Assembly (NCBI GenBank): GCA_030522415.1
Contig: CM060109.1
Location: 37,922,392 to 37,986,391 of the forward strand
Direction: 5' to 3'
Source: Channallabes apus
Lineage: Eukaryota > Chordata > Actinopteri > Siluriformes > Clariidae
Length of the DNA stretch: 64,000 nucleotides
Shown: one piece after another, positions 23,691 through 34,122 of the stretch
Position numbering within the stretch: the stretch's first letter is position 1
How the letters are laid out: each line of letters starts with the position of its first letter
Program-made: the position numbers and the translations under genes
Notes under the pieces: model-generated
The model's input: only the letters and a program-made list of their open reading frames with translations
Database searches by the model: none
What the model was told of the DNA's origin: nothing

Positions 23691-24900
23691 TAAAATGTAT
23701 ATACATGATATTTTGTCCCGTGTTATGCATTTATAATAGATTATTCCTGATCAAAAGGGGAATATAGATCAACATCCAAAGAGCTGACCTTTCTCCTTTA
23801 CTCATGTTGGAGGGAAGTGACTTTGTGATGCCTATGTGGAATTATCTTTGCTTGGTAGAGTGATGAGGGACATTACTTGCACACTGAGGAGAACTTGATG
23901 GGAATGATAAGCCAGCGGATTTTTCCTAAAGCCAGTAAGAAGAGCTGTGACTTAAGCTTCTGAAAGCCTCCCCCCCCCCCCCCCCCCGCTCCAGTAAGGC
24001 CTCCATCATTTTCTTCCTTCATCTCATGTGCCTCTATAGCATAGCTTAGGTGTCTGATCTGATCTGATGCCCTGTTTGGCCTAAATATTATTTTTTATTA
24101 TTTTATTTATTGTTCAATTATAAATACAGATATTACAGATATAATTATATAAAAATTAAAAGCCTGTTTTATAAAGTAAAAAAATAGTTATTTTATATTT
24201 TAAACTCATGTTTCGGTAATAGAATTGTCTGAAATAATCAGTCTAAATAGAACAATGCTGAATAATAAGTTTACACCACAGTGCAAATTAATTCTTAAAT
24301 TAGAATGTTTCGATTACTTTGTTTTACAATAGCAGCTTAGACAGTAGTTCCATCTGTAACATAAAATTCATGACAGCTTGCATTTTTTAGCTAATTAACT
24401 TAAATTAATTAACTAAAACACATTCAAAATATGGGCTAATGAGGAAAGGACTGGTAATTTTTTTTGGAATGTGATAATAGGAACTTGTTCATACGTGATC
24501 CACATGAGACATGTAAATGTAAATATATGTAGCTAAATCATGTGCATGATGTGTCATTATTCAATAAATAAAAAATAGAATATTGTAAAATATACTGTAA
24601 ACTTATGAAATAAATGGATTGCAGACATTCTTTTGGCATGGATTAGTTTTGTGTGAGAGCATGGTCCATCATGTGTTGTTCCTCACACAGCAGATGAAAC
24701 TAAGACAGGCATAAGGAGTGATGATAACCTTAGTGTGCCATCCATGTGCGTTGGTGTTAGTGTTGGCAATAGTAAGTGGCCAAAACAGATTAGAGTAACA
24801 TAACATGAATTCTAATGTCAGATACACCACTATGTTTATTACCCTTAGAAATGAGATCAGCTACTGTATGTTCTACATAGATGACTTTGAGCTGGTCCAC
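23691..24900. other. kcnh7 intron, no gene recognised
   Basis: A 17-base C run lies at about 23970-23987. The remainder is AT-rich with nothing recognised. Confidence 0.55.
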
Positions 24901-24926
24901 TGCGCTTAAGGACGATAATGTCTTAC

Positions 24927-25145
24927 CATAGTAATATGCCTCTCTCTCCAGTTTCCCACTAAATGGGCTACAATCAGAAGTTGGGGTGTAACCATCTACG
25001 CATGGACATTCCATTATTCCGGGTGCCTGATTTCTTTGCTGATCCTCTCTGAAAGCACTGCAGTCTTCTGAACCTCTTTTTGAGCTGAGTCGTGACTCGC
25101 GCTGCTCCTTCTTGGTCTCATTTTCCATGTCGTCGATGCTACCCC
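24927..25145 (-). CDS. kcnh7: kcnh7 coding exon: proximal cytoplasmic C-terminal tail
   Basis: This 219-base exon is phase 1 at both ends (acceptor CCCACAG, donor GTAAGA). It encodes GSIDDMENETKKEQRESRLS, then Ser-, Cys- and Tyr-containing sequence ending LEREAYYY. The opening S-I-D-D-x-x is shared with mammalian KCNH7. The rest is divergent, as expected for this disordered stretch between the cyclic-nucleotide-binding homology domain and the coiled coil. Phase continuity with 35305-35389 and 20280-20445 supports the call. Compared with my memory of mammalian KCNH7 this linker looks shorter. Confidence 0.85.
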
Positions 25146-25558
25146 CTGTGGGATGTCAACACTGGTTAAAGGAACACCCTATGACAGAGCACAGTGTTCC
25201 AGCTTTCACTAGGAGCCTCCATAGAAAACAATATTACCACTTAACACACACAAATACCCAGTGCTACAGTATATTTAAAGAGGACAGTTTATACAGTAGG
25301 TTTGCAATTGAAGGTACACACGAATGGCTTGTATATGAAGTAAAACTACCTTACATTAAAATTCATTTAATACCTTTTGGGCTATTCTCTATCCTCTGGG
25401 GAGAACCTTAAAGACTCTTTAAGGAGCATCTTAATAAAACTCTTTAGGAAGCTAAATACCCCAAATCCTTACCCATGTAAAGAATCATTCTCTCAATCAA
25501 TTCTCATTTAAGTTCTCAAATGATAAACACATTTTCTTAACTTAAATTAGTGAAAATT

Positions 25559-26228
25559 GTCCATCCATCCATCTTCAACCGCTTTGAAGGTAGCAGTTCC
25601 AGCAGGGAAACCCAAACTTCTCTTTCCCTAGCCACCTGAGCTAAGTTTGACTAGGGAATCCTGAGGCGTTCCCAGGCCAGTGTGGAGATATAAGCTTTCC
25701 ATCTAGTCAATGGGCTACCCCGTGGTCTCCCTCCAGCTGAACATGCCAAGAACACACCCATAAGGAGGCGTCCTGGTGACATCCTTACTATATGCCCGAA
25801 CCACCTCATACACCCCACGCGAGTAGCGGCTCTACTCTGAGTTTCTCATCTTATCTACAGTATAAGTGAAAAAGTCAGCTGCCCTTTTCAACCACTTATA
25901 TTCGCGATCTTGTCCTTTCGGTCATGACCCAACACTCATGACCATAGGTGAGGGTGAGAACGAAGATCGACCGGTAGATTGAGAGCTTTGCCTTTTGGCT
26001 AAACTTTCTTTTCATCACAACAGTGCGGTAAAGCGACTGCAATATCGCCCCCGCTGCTCCGATTCTCCGGCCAACCTCACGTTCCAATGTTCCATAACTT
26101 GTAAACAAGACCCCGAGATACTTAAATTCCTTCACTTGGGGTAACAACTCGCTCCCTACCTGGAGTAGACAATCCATCGGTTTCCTGCTGAGAACCATGA
26201 CCACAGATTTCGAAGTGCTGATCCTTAT
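25559..26228 (-). pseudogene. Rex3/RTE-like LINE, 3' part
   Basis: This is the downstream half of a LINE split by the hAT/Gypsy nest. On the minus strand it encodes KPMDCLLQVGSELLPQVKEF, KYLGVLFTSYGTLEREVGRR and LSIYRSIFVLTLTYGHECWV. These are the thumb and C-terminal parts of a non-LTR reverse transcriptase. The 3' terminus is a short GATG repeat (CCATCCATCCATC on the plus strand), which is characteristic of Rex3. Frameshifts are present downstream of about 25896. Confidence 0.85.
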
Positions 26229-26399
26229 TAGGGATGCACCGATACCACTTTTTTGGAGTACGAGTACGAGTACAGTACCTGCATTTCAGTACTCGCCGAT
26301 ACCGATACCGAGTACTTAATAAAAACATGATTTAAATGTACAGAAACAGACGCGGAATTATTTCGCATGTAATATGGCTCGTTGCGGCGTGAAATGCTC

Positions 26400-26560
26400 A
26401 TGCTTGATTAAATTATTTGTGTTAAATGCGCTACCTTTTGAGCCTCCTCTGTACAATTTCGCTGAGCACAATTTGCAGTCCGCCTTTGTTTTGTCATCTT
26501 CATTCACTTTGAAATAGTTCCACATGGCTGACATGTCTCCCCGCTCTGAGCAGTCTGGGG
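26400..26560 (-). pseudogene. BED zinc-finger fragment of a hAT transposase
   Basis: The minus strand encodes MSAMWNYFKVNEDDKTKADC followed by KLCSAKL and NTNNLIKHEH. This is a BED finger with C-x2-C and a downstream H-x-H. It is the DNA-binding start of a ZBED-like hAT transposase. No catalytic domain follows inside the element. Confidence 0.85.
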
Positions 26561-26601
26561 GCGGGCACTCGGCGCTTGTGATTACCCCCTTACACACTGC
26601 T

Positions 26602-26606
26602 CAAAC
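26602..26606. other. Target-site duplication CAAAC of the Gypsy element (left copy)
   Basis: CAAAC precedes the 5' LTR and recurs directly after the 3' LTR (32191-32195). Confidence 0.95.
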
Positions 26607-26757
26607 TGTCACATCTGTGCCACCACGGTCCGGGGAAATACGATCTGGGTCTCCGGACTACTGAGCCACACCTTGTCCCCCCCTAGTGTGTCAATGTGGT
26701 ATGTCTTCACCTCATCACAGTAATGATGTGCACCTGTGTCACTCCCTCGTGTGTCAC

Positions 26758-26763
26758 TATAAA
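26758..26763 (+). promoter_or_regulatory. LTR TATA box
   Basis: TATAAA sits in the context CACTATAAATGCC. About 30 bases downstream begins GTCCGTGCA, the proposed RNA 5' end and self-primer. Confidence 0.8.
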
Positions 26764-26787
26764 TGCCAGTCAGATCCGGACGCCTGT

Positions 26788-26796
26788 GTCCGTGCA
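26788..26796 (+). other. Proposed RNA 5' end / self-primer segment
   Basis: GTCCGTGCA is perfectly complementary to TGCACGGAC at 27231-27239, two bases after the 5' LTR. It lies at the expected transcription start relative to the TATA box. Self-priming from the RNA 5' end is the documented mechanism of Tf1, and is thought to be shared by sushi elements. Confidence 0.7.
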
Positions 26797-27201
26797 CTGT
26801 TGTATACACCCTATGTTCGTTGTGTCTCCTCACCTCTCCGTGTGTGCGTGTCTCCTCCTCAGGACTGAGCCGAGTCTGCAGGGTCTGGGTAAGACCTGTC
26901 ACAACAGGTATCAAGGACTAAAAGACTATGAGGATTCATGCGGCGTGAGCGCCATTCTTTCGAGTGTTTCCTATGTGAATGTTTTACGTGCTTATGTGAA
27001 ATGTGCTCGCCTGCAGACCCAGCCTGAGGAGGCGGTTTGAGGAGCTTCCCCTGTTTTGTTTGTTTACTGTGTTCATGTTCCTTCGTGTTTTTGAGTTTTG
27101 TTTATGAGTTTCATTTTCAAAAGAGAGGCAAAGACTTTATTTAAACGAGAAAATAAACGTGCACTTGAGTTTCCAACTTAAACCTGTATCTTGCGTCCTT
27201 C

Positions 27202-29640
27202 ATGAATAATCACCCCGAGAACATGACAGATGCACGGACCCTCATGGACGCAGCAGGTGTACCCCTGCCGGATGAGGACACACGCCTCCACGAATACATC
27301 AAAGCGCAGCAGCAGAGATTCAGCGATCTGGCGCGAGCCGTTCATGACCTGGCAGGCAGCGTGTCACAGCTCGCGACAGCGAAGCTCCCTCCGGCGGCCC
27401 ACCCAGCGAACGCGACACCACCAAGACCACGCCCAACACCACCTGAAAGGTATGGAGGCGACCCAGAGGGGTGCCGAAAATTCTTACTCGCTTGTGAGCT
27501 ATATCTCGAAGAGTTCCCGAACATGAATGACTCCCAAAAAGTGAGTTTTGTGACACAGCATCTGACAGGGAGGGCAATGGACTGGGCGACAGCGTTGTGG
27601 AGCGCCGGAGGTGTAGCGATCACCCGGTATCGGCGGTTCGTGGAAGCCCTCCGCGCGGTGTTCGACCACCCGGACCAGGGCCGATCAGGAGAACAACAGC
27701 TGTTGAGGGTGAGTCAACGAAACACCACGGTGGCGGACTATGCGGTGCGCTTTCAGGTGCTGGCGGCGGAAAGCGGGTGGTGTGAGAAGAGCCTGTTGGC
27801 TCGCTTCCGAGACGGATTGAACGCGGATATCCAGCTTGAGCTCGCGTGCAGAGACACGGAACTGTCGTTGGAGGACACTATCACCCTAGCGATCAAGCTG
27901 GATCAACATCTACGCGGCCAGCAGCGTCGACCTCCACCCCGCACCGCGCAACGCGCAGCACCACGCCGCCGCTCCAGCCCCCCTCAGCAGCCTACCCCCG
28001 AGCGCGAAGGCACCTGGACCGCCGAGCCGATGGACGTCGCCACGTCACGCCTAACGGCATCGGAAAGATCTCGCAGAATGTCTGCGGGTCTGTGCTTATA
28101 TTGTGGAGGCGACAAACACCTCGTGAAGGACTGTCCTTTACTTAAAGTAACGCCCCGCACCCCCCCACGCACACACGCACCCTTCTGTATACCTGCCAGT
28201 ATTTCATTTCATAATCGTTCTGTGTCTGTCTCTCCCCTAATAGATTCCGGATCGGCTGGCAACCTCATCTCTACCTCTCTCCTTTCCGCGCTGCAAGCTC
28301 CCGTGTCGAAGCTTCCATCCCCGATATCAGTTAAAGCTCTGGATGGTCACACACTTAGTCAATCGCCACTTACAGGCATATCAGTCCCATTACGGTTAAC
28401 TTTCCCCGGCCACTCTGAGGAAATAAATTTCTTTGTGCTTCCTCAGGTGGACCATTCCGTCGTGCTGGGTCTCCCCTGGCTCAGTTTTCACAATCCCAAT
28501 TTTGATTGGGCTCATGCACGCATCCGATCATGGTCCAAACGATGTGCTAAAACATGTAAACCGCCTACGTTAGCGGTCCAAGTTACCACCATTGAAAGCC
28601 CGACTGATAAGGTGTCCCAAAGTGTGCCCTCCGAGTACGCGGCATTTCAAGATGTATTTAGCGTTAGGGCAGCTGCGAGACTTCCTCCCCACCGTCCGTG
28701 GGATTGTGCTATTGAGCTCGTGCCTGGGAAAGCACCGCCTTACTCGCGTATTTATCCACTGTCCCTGGAGGAAACTAGGGCGATGGAGGAGTACGTAGAG
28801 GAGGCTCTCAGACAGGGGTTCATTAGTAGGTCCACGTCTCCCGCTTCGGCAGGGTTCTTTTTTATTGAGAAAAAAGGCGGGGGCTTAAGACCCTGTATAG
28901 ATTACAGGGGGCTCAACGCCATCACAGTAAAGTACAAGCACCCGCTGCCACTGGTGCCAGCCGCTATCGACCAACTCCGAGGGGCCTCCATATTCACCAA
29001 ACTCGACCTCCGCAGCGCTTATAACCTCGTTCGTGTGCGTAAAGGGGACGAGTGGAAGACCGCCTTTAGCACCTCATCGGGGCATTACCAATATAATGTC
29101 ATGTCGTATGGGCTGGTAAACGCGCCTGCGGTGTTTCAGGGGTTTATGAACGACGTGTTCCGGGATATGTTTAACCGTTGTGTGATAGTATATTTAGATG
29201 ACATTCTAATATACTCAAGGTCGTATTCTGAGCATATCGATCATGTAACCGCCGTCCTTCGGCGCCTGCGTGCACACGGGCTCTATGTGAAGGCGGAGAA
29301 GTGCGAATTCCATCAACGGGAGGTAGCATTCCTCGGCTATCGCATAGGGCCACAGGGGGTCGAGATGGAGAAGACCAAGGTGGAGGCGGTAACACAATGG
29401 CCGGTACCAAAATCAGTAAAGGCGCTACAGAGTTTCCTCGGGTTTGCCAACTTTTATAGACGTTTCATTCGGAACTTTAGTTCGGTGGCAGCGCCCCTCA
29501 CCTCACTCCTCAGGGGGAAACCAACGAAACTGAAAGCACTCACTGCCGAGGCAGAGAGTGCTTTCCAAAAACTGAAGGCGGCGTTCACCACCGCGCCTGT
29601 CTTACGGCTTCCGGACCCCGAGAAGCCATTCATTGTATAA
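27202..29640 (+). pseudogene. Chromovirus gag-pol, first part: Gag, protease and reverse transcriptase (ends at a premature stop)
   Basis: The open frame has 812 codons. Gag is the first ~330 residues, with CLYCGGDKHLVKDC (a CX2CX4HX4C knuckle) near residue 298. The aspartic protease active site (LIDSGSAGN) is near residue 345. Reverse transcriptase follows, with FTKLDLRSAYN and the catalytic YLDD near residues 663-666. The frame stops at a TAA (29638-29640) just before RNase H and continues open in the same frame afterwards. The first two ATGs lie in the LTR; a third at 27244 lies after the proposed primer-binding site and could be the true start. Confidence 0.95.
27231..27239 (+). other. 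Proposed self-primer binding site
   Basis: TGCACGGAC begins two bases after the LTR end and pairs over nine bases with 26788-26796. There is no TGG-type match to a tRNA 3' end here. Confidence 0.7.
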
Positions 29641-31626
29641 GTTGACGCATCAGAGGTGGGGCTCGGGGCGGTGCTGTCACAACGTCACGGTCAACCCGAG
29701 AAACTCCATCCCTGCGCGTTTTTCTCTCGAAAACTGACACCTGCCGAACAAAACTATGATATCGGTAATCGAGAACTGCTCGCAGTCAAAGCGGCGTTAG
29801 AGGAGTGGAGACACTGGCTGGAGGGAGCTAAACACCCCTTTGTGGTTCTGACCGATCACCGTAATCTCGAGTACATCCAACAGGCCAAAAGATTAAACAC
29901 GCGTCAAGCCCGTTGGGCGCTGTTCTTTACTCGCTTTCATTTTCATATCACATATCGCCCCGGTTCCAAAAACCTCAAAGCAGATGCGTTGTCGCGGTAC
30001 TATCCAGCACCCCTCCCTACTGAAAATCCAGAGCCCATTTTACCAGCACCACTCGTGGTTGCACCGGTCACGTGGGACCTCGACGAGGAGATCGCCCGGT
30101 GGGGACATGAAAATCGTGTGCCCCCCGGGTGCCCCCCGGATCGAGTCTATGTGCCGGAGCCACTACGAGACCAAATCACCATACAGGCTCACACAAATCT
30201 GTCCTCAGGACATCCGGGGGTAGCACGCACGCTCAGCGTACTCACACAGAAGTACTGGTGGCCGAGAATGAAAGCGACCGTAAAGACAGTAGTTTCGTCT
30301 TGCGCCGTTTGTGCTACAACCAAAACACCACGTAGCCTCCCCGTTGGGAAATTAATGCCCCTACCGACGCCGAACAGACCGTGGTCACACATCGCTGTAG
30401 ACTTCGTCACGGATTTGCCGGTGTCGAAAGGGTACACGACGGTTCTGGTCGTGGTCGATCGGTTCTCGAAGGGGTGTCACTTCATCCCATTCGGTTCGCT
30501 CCCGTCAGCCATTCAGGTGGCCGAGGCCCTTTTTGAACACGTGTTCCGTTACTACGGCATCCCCGAAGATATTCTTTCCGATCGTGGTCCTCAATTTATC
30601 GCCAGGGTCTGGAAAGCGTTCTTCCAGAAGTTGGGGACCACCGTTAGCCTAACGTCGGGCTACCACCCCGAGTCTAATGGGCAGGCAGAGCGGACTGTTC
30701 AGGAACTTGGGAGATATCTTCGAGCATACTGTAGTAGCCGACAGCATGACTGGGCCGACTGGCTGCTTTGGGCTGAGTACGCACAGAACTCGCTCATCCA
30801 CTCTGCTACAGGTCTGACGCCGTTCCAATGTATCCTCGGGTATCAACCTCCGCTCTGTCCCTGGGACGCCACTCCCACCGAAGTTCCCATGGTGGATCAG
30901 TGGTTCCGAAGAGCGGAGAGAGTATGGGAAGATGCACATGTGCAGATTTCCAGAGCAGTCTCGCGTTTCAAAAAGTTTGCCGATAGACGTAGGAAGGAAG
31001 GTCCTCCGCTCCAGGTAGGCGATCGGGTATGGCTCTCGACACGTGACCTTAAACTCAACCTCCCCTGTCGCAAACTGTCCCCCAAGTTTATCGGTCCCTT
31101 TCCCATACTCTCACAAGTCAACACAGTTTCATACAAGCTCAAACTCCCCACACATATGCACATTAACCCTGTTTTTCACATTTCTCTTCTAAGGCCGGTG
31201 GTTCGGGGACCCCTAGACGAGGGCACAGCAGAGCCGTCGCTCCCTGGGGCCGTGGAGATCGAGGGTACCCCGGCGTTCAAGGTAACCCGACTGCTAGATT
31301 CACGGAGGAGAAGAGGGTCACTCCAATATCTGGTGGAGTGGGAGGGCTACGGTCCGGAGGAAAGGAGCTGGGTCCCGGCCAAAGACATCCTGACGCCGGA
31401 ACTCATCACTACTTTCCATCAGGAGAGGCCGGATCGCCCTGCTCCCCGACCTCCGGGCCGCCCCGCTCGACGGCCAGCCCAACCAGGCCGCGAGTCCCGA
31501 CTCCCTCCGGTAAGACGTCGGGGGCGCCCTCGCCTCCTTCCGGAGGACGGTCCTGAGAGGGGGGGTACTGTCACATCTGTGCCACCACGGTCCGGGGAAA
31601 TACGATCTGGGTCTCCGGACTACTGA
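29641..31626 (+). pseudogene. Chromovirus gag-pol, second part: RNase H, integrase and chromodomain
   Basis: It is in the same frame as the first part and is separated from it only by the TAA at 29638. RNase H ([33 protein letters not shown]) is followed by the integrase zinc-binding HHCC ([15 protein letters not shown]). The core has D near 30400 (AVDFVTDLP), D near 30577 (LSDRGPQF) and E near 30679 ([11 protein letters not shown]). [19 protein letters not shown] is the GPY/F module. The C-terminus (from about 31276) is a chromodomain with [17 protein letters not shown]. The stop lies within the 3' LTR. Confidence 0.95.
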
Positions 31627-32190
31627 GCCACACCTTGTCCCCCCCTAGTGTGTCAATGTGGTATGTCTTCACCTCATCACAGTAATGATGTGCACCTGTG
31701 TCACTCCCTCGTGTGTCACTATAAATGCCAGTCAGATCCGGACGCCTGTGTCCGTGCACTGTTGTATACACCCTATGTTCGTTGTGTCTCCTCACCTCTC
31801 CGTGTGTGCGTGTCTCCTCCTCAGGACTGAGCCGAGTCTGCAGGGTCTGGGTAAGACCTGTCACAACAGGTATCAAGGACTAAAAGACTATGAGGATTCA
31901 TGCGGCGTGAGCGCCATTCTTTCGAGTGTTTCCTATGTGAATGTTTTACGTGCTTATGTGAAATGTGCTCGCCTGCAGACCCAGCCTGAGGAGGCGGTTT
32001 GAGGAGCTTCCCCTGTTTTGTTTGTTTACTGTGTTCATGTTCCTTCGTGTTTTTGAGTTTTGTTTATGAGTTTCATTTTCAAAAGAGAGGCAAAGACTTT
32101 ATTTAAACGAGAAAATAAACGTGCACTTGAGTTTCCAACTTAAACCTGTATCTTGCGTCCTTCATGAATAATCACCCCGAGAACATGACA
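31569..32190 (+). repeat. 3' LTR of the chromovirus
   Basis: It is identical to the 5' LTR by eye along its whole length. It is preceded by a G-rich polypurine tract (GAGAGGGGGG at about 31555-31565). Confidence 0.96.
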
Positions 32191-32323
32191 CAAACATAGA
32201 CATTTCTCAGACCGTGGTATCGGTCCCCGGTATCTGGAGACTTTTAACGAGTACGAGTACTTTAGAAAATGTGCTATCGAGGCCGATACCAGATACCGGT
32301 ATCGGTGCATCCCTAATCCTTAT

Positions 32324-33993
32324 CCATGCCGTTTCACACTCAGCTGCAAACCGATCTAGCAAGAGCTGTAGTTCACAGACTGATGATGACAGCAGGACCA
32401 CAACATCTGCAAAAAGCAGCGATGCAATCCTTAGCCCACCAAACCGGATAACCTCTCCTTCACGACTGCGCCTTGATATCCTGTCCATGAAAATCACAAA
32501 CAGGATTGGTGACTGGGCACAGCCCTGGCGGAGGTCAACACCCACTGGAAACAAGTCTGACTTACTGCCGAGAATCCAAACACAGCTCTCACTTTGGGCG
32601 TAAAGGGATTGGATGGCCCTGAGAAGTGACCCTCTCACCCCATAGTCCCGCAGTACCTCCCACAAAAATTCCTGAGGGACCAGATCATATGCCTTCTTCA
32701 CATCTACAAAACACATGTAGACTGGATGGGCATATTCCCAAGCCCCCTCCAGGATTCCTGCAAGAGTAAAAAGTTGGTCCGCTGTTCCACGACCAGGACG
32801 GAACCCACATTGTTCCTCTTCAATCTGTGGTTTGACAATCGACCCTCCTTTCCAGCACCTTAAAGTATACTTTCCCAGGGAGCATGAGTAGTGTAATGCC
32901 CCTATAGTTGGCACACACCCGCTGGAAACACACTTTTTGAAAAGGGGAACCACCACCCCGGTCTGCCACTCCTTATGCACTGTCCCGGACTTCCACGCAA
33001 TGTTGAAGAGGCATCTCTACCAAGACAGTCCCTCAACAGCCAGAGCCTTCAGCATTTCCGGACGGATCTCATTAATTCCCGAGCTTTGCCACTGTGTTAC
33101 CCAGGGAGATCAATGCCAACCCCCCCAGCATCCTCCAGCTCTGTCTCTGCAACAGAGGGTGAATTAGTCGGGTTCAGGAATTCCTCAAATTGCTCTTTCC
33201 ATAGTCCGATTACCTCCTCATTTGATGTCAGCAGTGTCCCATCCTTGCAGTGAACAGCTTGGGTGGTTCGGCGTTTCCCCCTCCTGAAATGCCGGATGTT
33301 TTTTCAAAAACACCTTGGTGCCACCCGAACGTCCTTCTCCATTGATTCTCAGAGCTCTTCCCACACCCGCTGCTGCCTCTGCTGCCGCTGCTGTCCTTTG
33401 AGCCCACCGGTACCTTACAACTGCTTCTAGAGTCCTCCAGGGATATGTAGAATAACATTCCTTAAGGACTCCTTTTTCAGTCGGACAGCTTCCCTAACCA
33501 CAGGTGTACACCACGCTACTCGAGGGTTACCACCCCTTGAGGCACCCAGAACCTTAAGACCACAGCTCACAACTGCAGCTTCAGCAATAGAAGCTTTGAA
33601 CATTGACCACTCTGATTCAATGTCCCCAGCTCCTACAGTGATGCTGGAAAAGCTCCGCTGGAGGTGGGAGCTGAAGGCCTCTTGGACAGGGGCCTCCCCT
33701 AGACGTTCCCAATTCACCCGTACTACCCGTTTGGGCTTACCAGGTCTTTCCAGTGGCCTCCCCTGCCACCTGACCCAACTCACCACCAGATGATCAGTTG
33801 ACAGCTCTGCCCCTCTCTTTACCCGAGTGGCCAGAACATACAGTATGGCCTCAGGTCAGATGATATGATCACGAAATCGATCAATGACCTTTGGCCTAAG
33901 GCGCTCTGGTACCAAGTACACTTATGGACATCCTTATGTGCTAACATGGTATTTGCTATGGACAATCCATGACTAGCACAGAAATCCCGCAGG
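32324..33993 (-). pseudogene. Rex3/RTE-like LINE, 5' part (truncated)
   Basis: The minus strand encodes, from high to low coordinate: the end of an endonuclease domain (DFCASHGLSIANTM, WYQSALGQRSLIDFVIISSD); a linker (RPGKPKRVVRVNWERL, SEWSMFKASIAEA); and reverse transcriptase (EEEQCGFRPGRGTADQLFTL, VDVKKAYDLVPQEFLWEVLR, DLRQGCAQSPILFVIF, LLFADVVVLLSSS). The catalytic FADD has become FADV, and frames are broken several times. The LINE is 5'-truncated at about 33993. It continues at 25559-26228 beyond the hAT nest. Confidence 0.9.
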
Positions 33994-34122
33994 TAAAATA
34001 AAAAAATAAATACAGTACTGTGCAAAAGTTTTAGGCACGATATTATATGCTGTACCAATTATGTTATATATGTTTATCATGTCTGCATAATTATGTACAA
34101 AATCATTCAGTATTTCCATATA

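Larger units (their letters stand above)
26607..27228 (+). repeat. 5' LTR of the chromovirus
   Basis: It begins TGTCACATCTG and ends GAACATGACA. A TATA box (TATAAA) is at 26758-26763. A likely transcription start lies about 30 bases on, near 26788, and AATAAA at 27152-27157. The U5 part is therefore short. Two in-frame ATG codons (27202 and 27223) lie within the LTR end. Confidence 0.96.
26607..32190 (+). mobile_element. Full-length Ty3/Gypsy chromovirus (Tf1/sushi-like LTR retrotransposon)
   Basis: The 5584-base element has two LTRs of 622 bases that look identical, a 5-bp CAAAC duplication, and TGTCA...TGACA ends. A single gag-pol frame runs from inside the 5' LTR to inside the 3' LTR. The order is Gag with a CCHC knuckle, protease, reverse transcriptase, RNase H, integrase and chromodomain. 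There is no plausible tRNA primer site; a self-priming site is proposed instead (27231-27239). It stands antisense to kcnh7 in the intron between 35305 and 25145. One in-frame stop interrupts the frame, so this copy is not expected to be autonomous. Confidence 0.97.
26229..32315 (-). mobile_element. Non-autonomous hAT element (interrupted by a Gypsy insertion)
   Basis: The termini TAGGGATGCACCGATACC and GGTATCGGTGCATCCCTA are inverted repeats. ATCCTTAT lies on both sides (26221-26228 and 32316-32323), the 8-bp duplication expected for hAT. After removal of the Gypsy element it is about 500 bases long. Most of the transposase is missing; only a BED finger fragment remains (26400-26560). Confidence 0.95.

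Noticed and set aside
23970..23987. Seventeen-base C run as a functional element
   Set aside because: Simple homopolymer, possibly with length error; no context to support a role.
26609..27040. Protein genes of 60-114 codons, duplicated at 31571-32002
   Set aside because: They lie in the LTRs, which explains the exact duplication; none resembles a known protein.
27229..27246. tRNA primer-binding site immediately after the LTR
   Set aside because: It does not begin with TGG and matches no tRNA 3' end I can recognise; the complement to the RNA start fits better.
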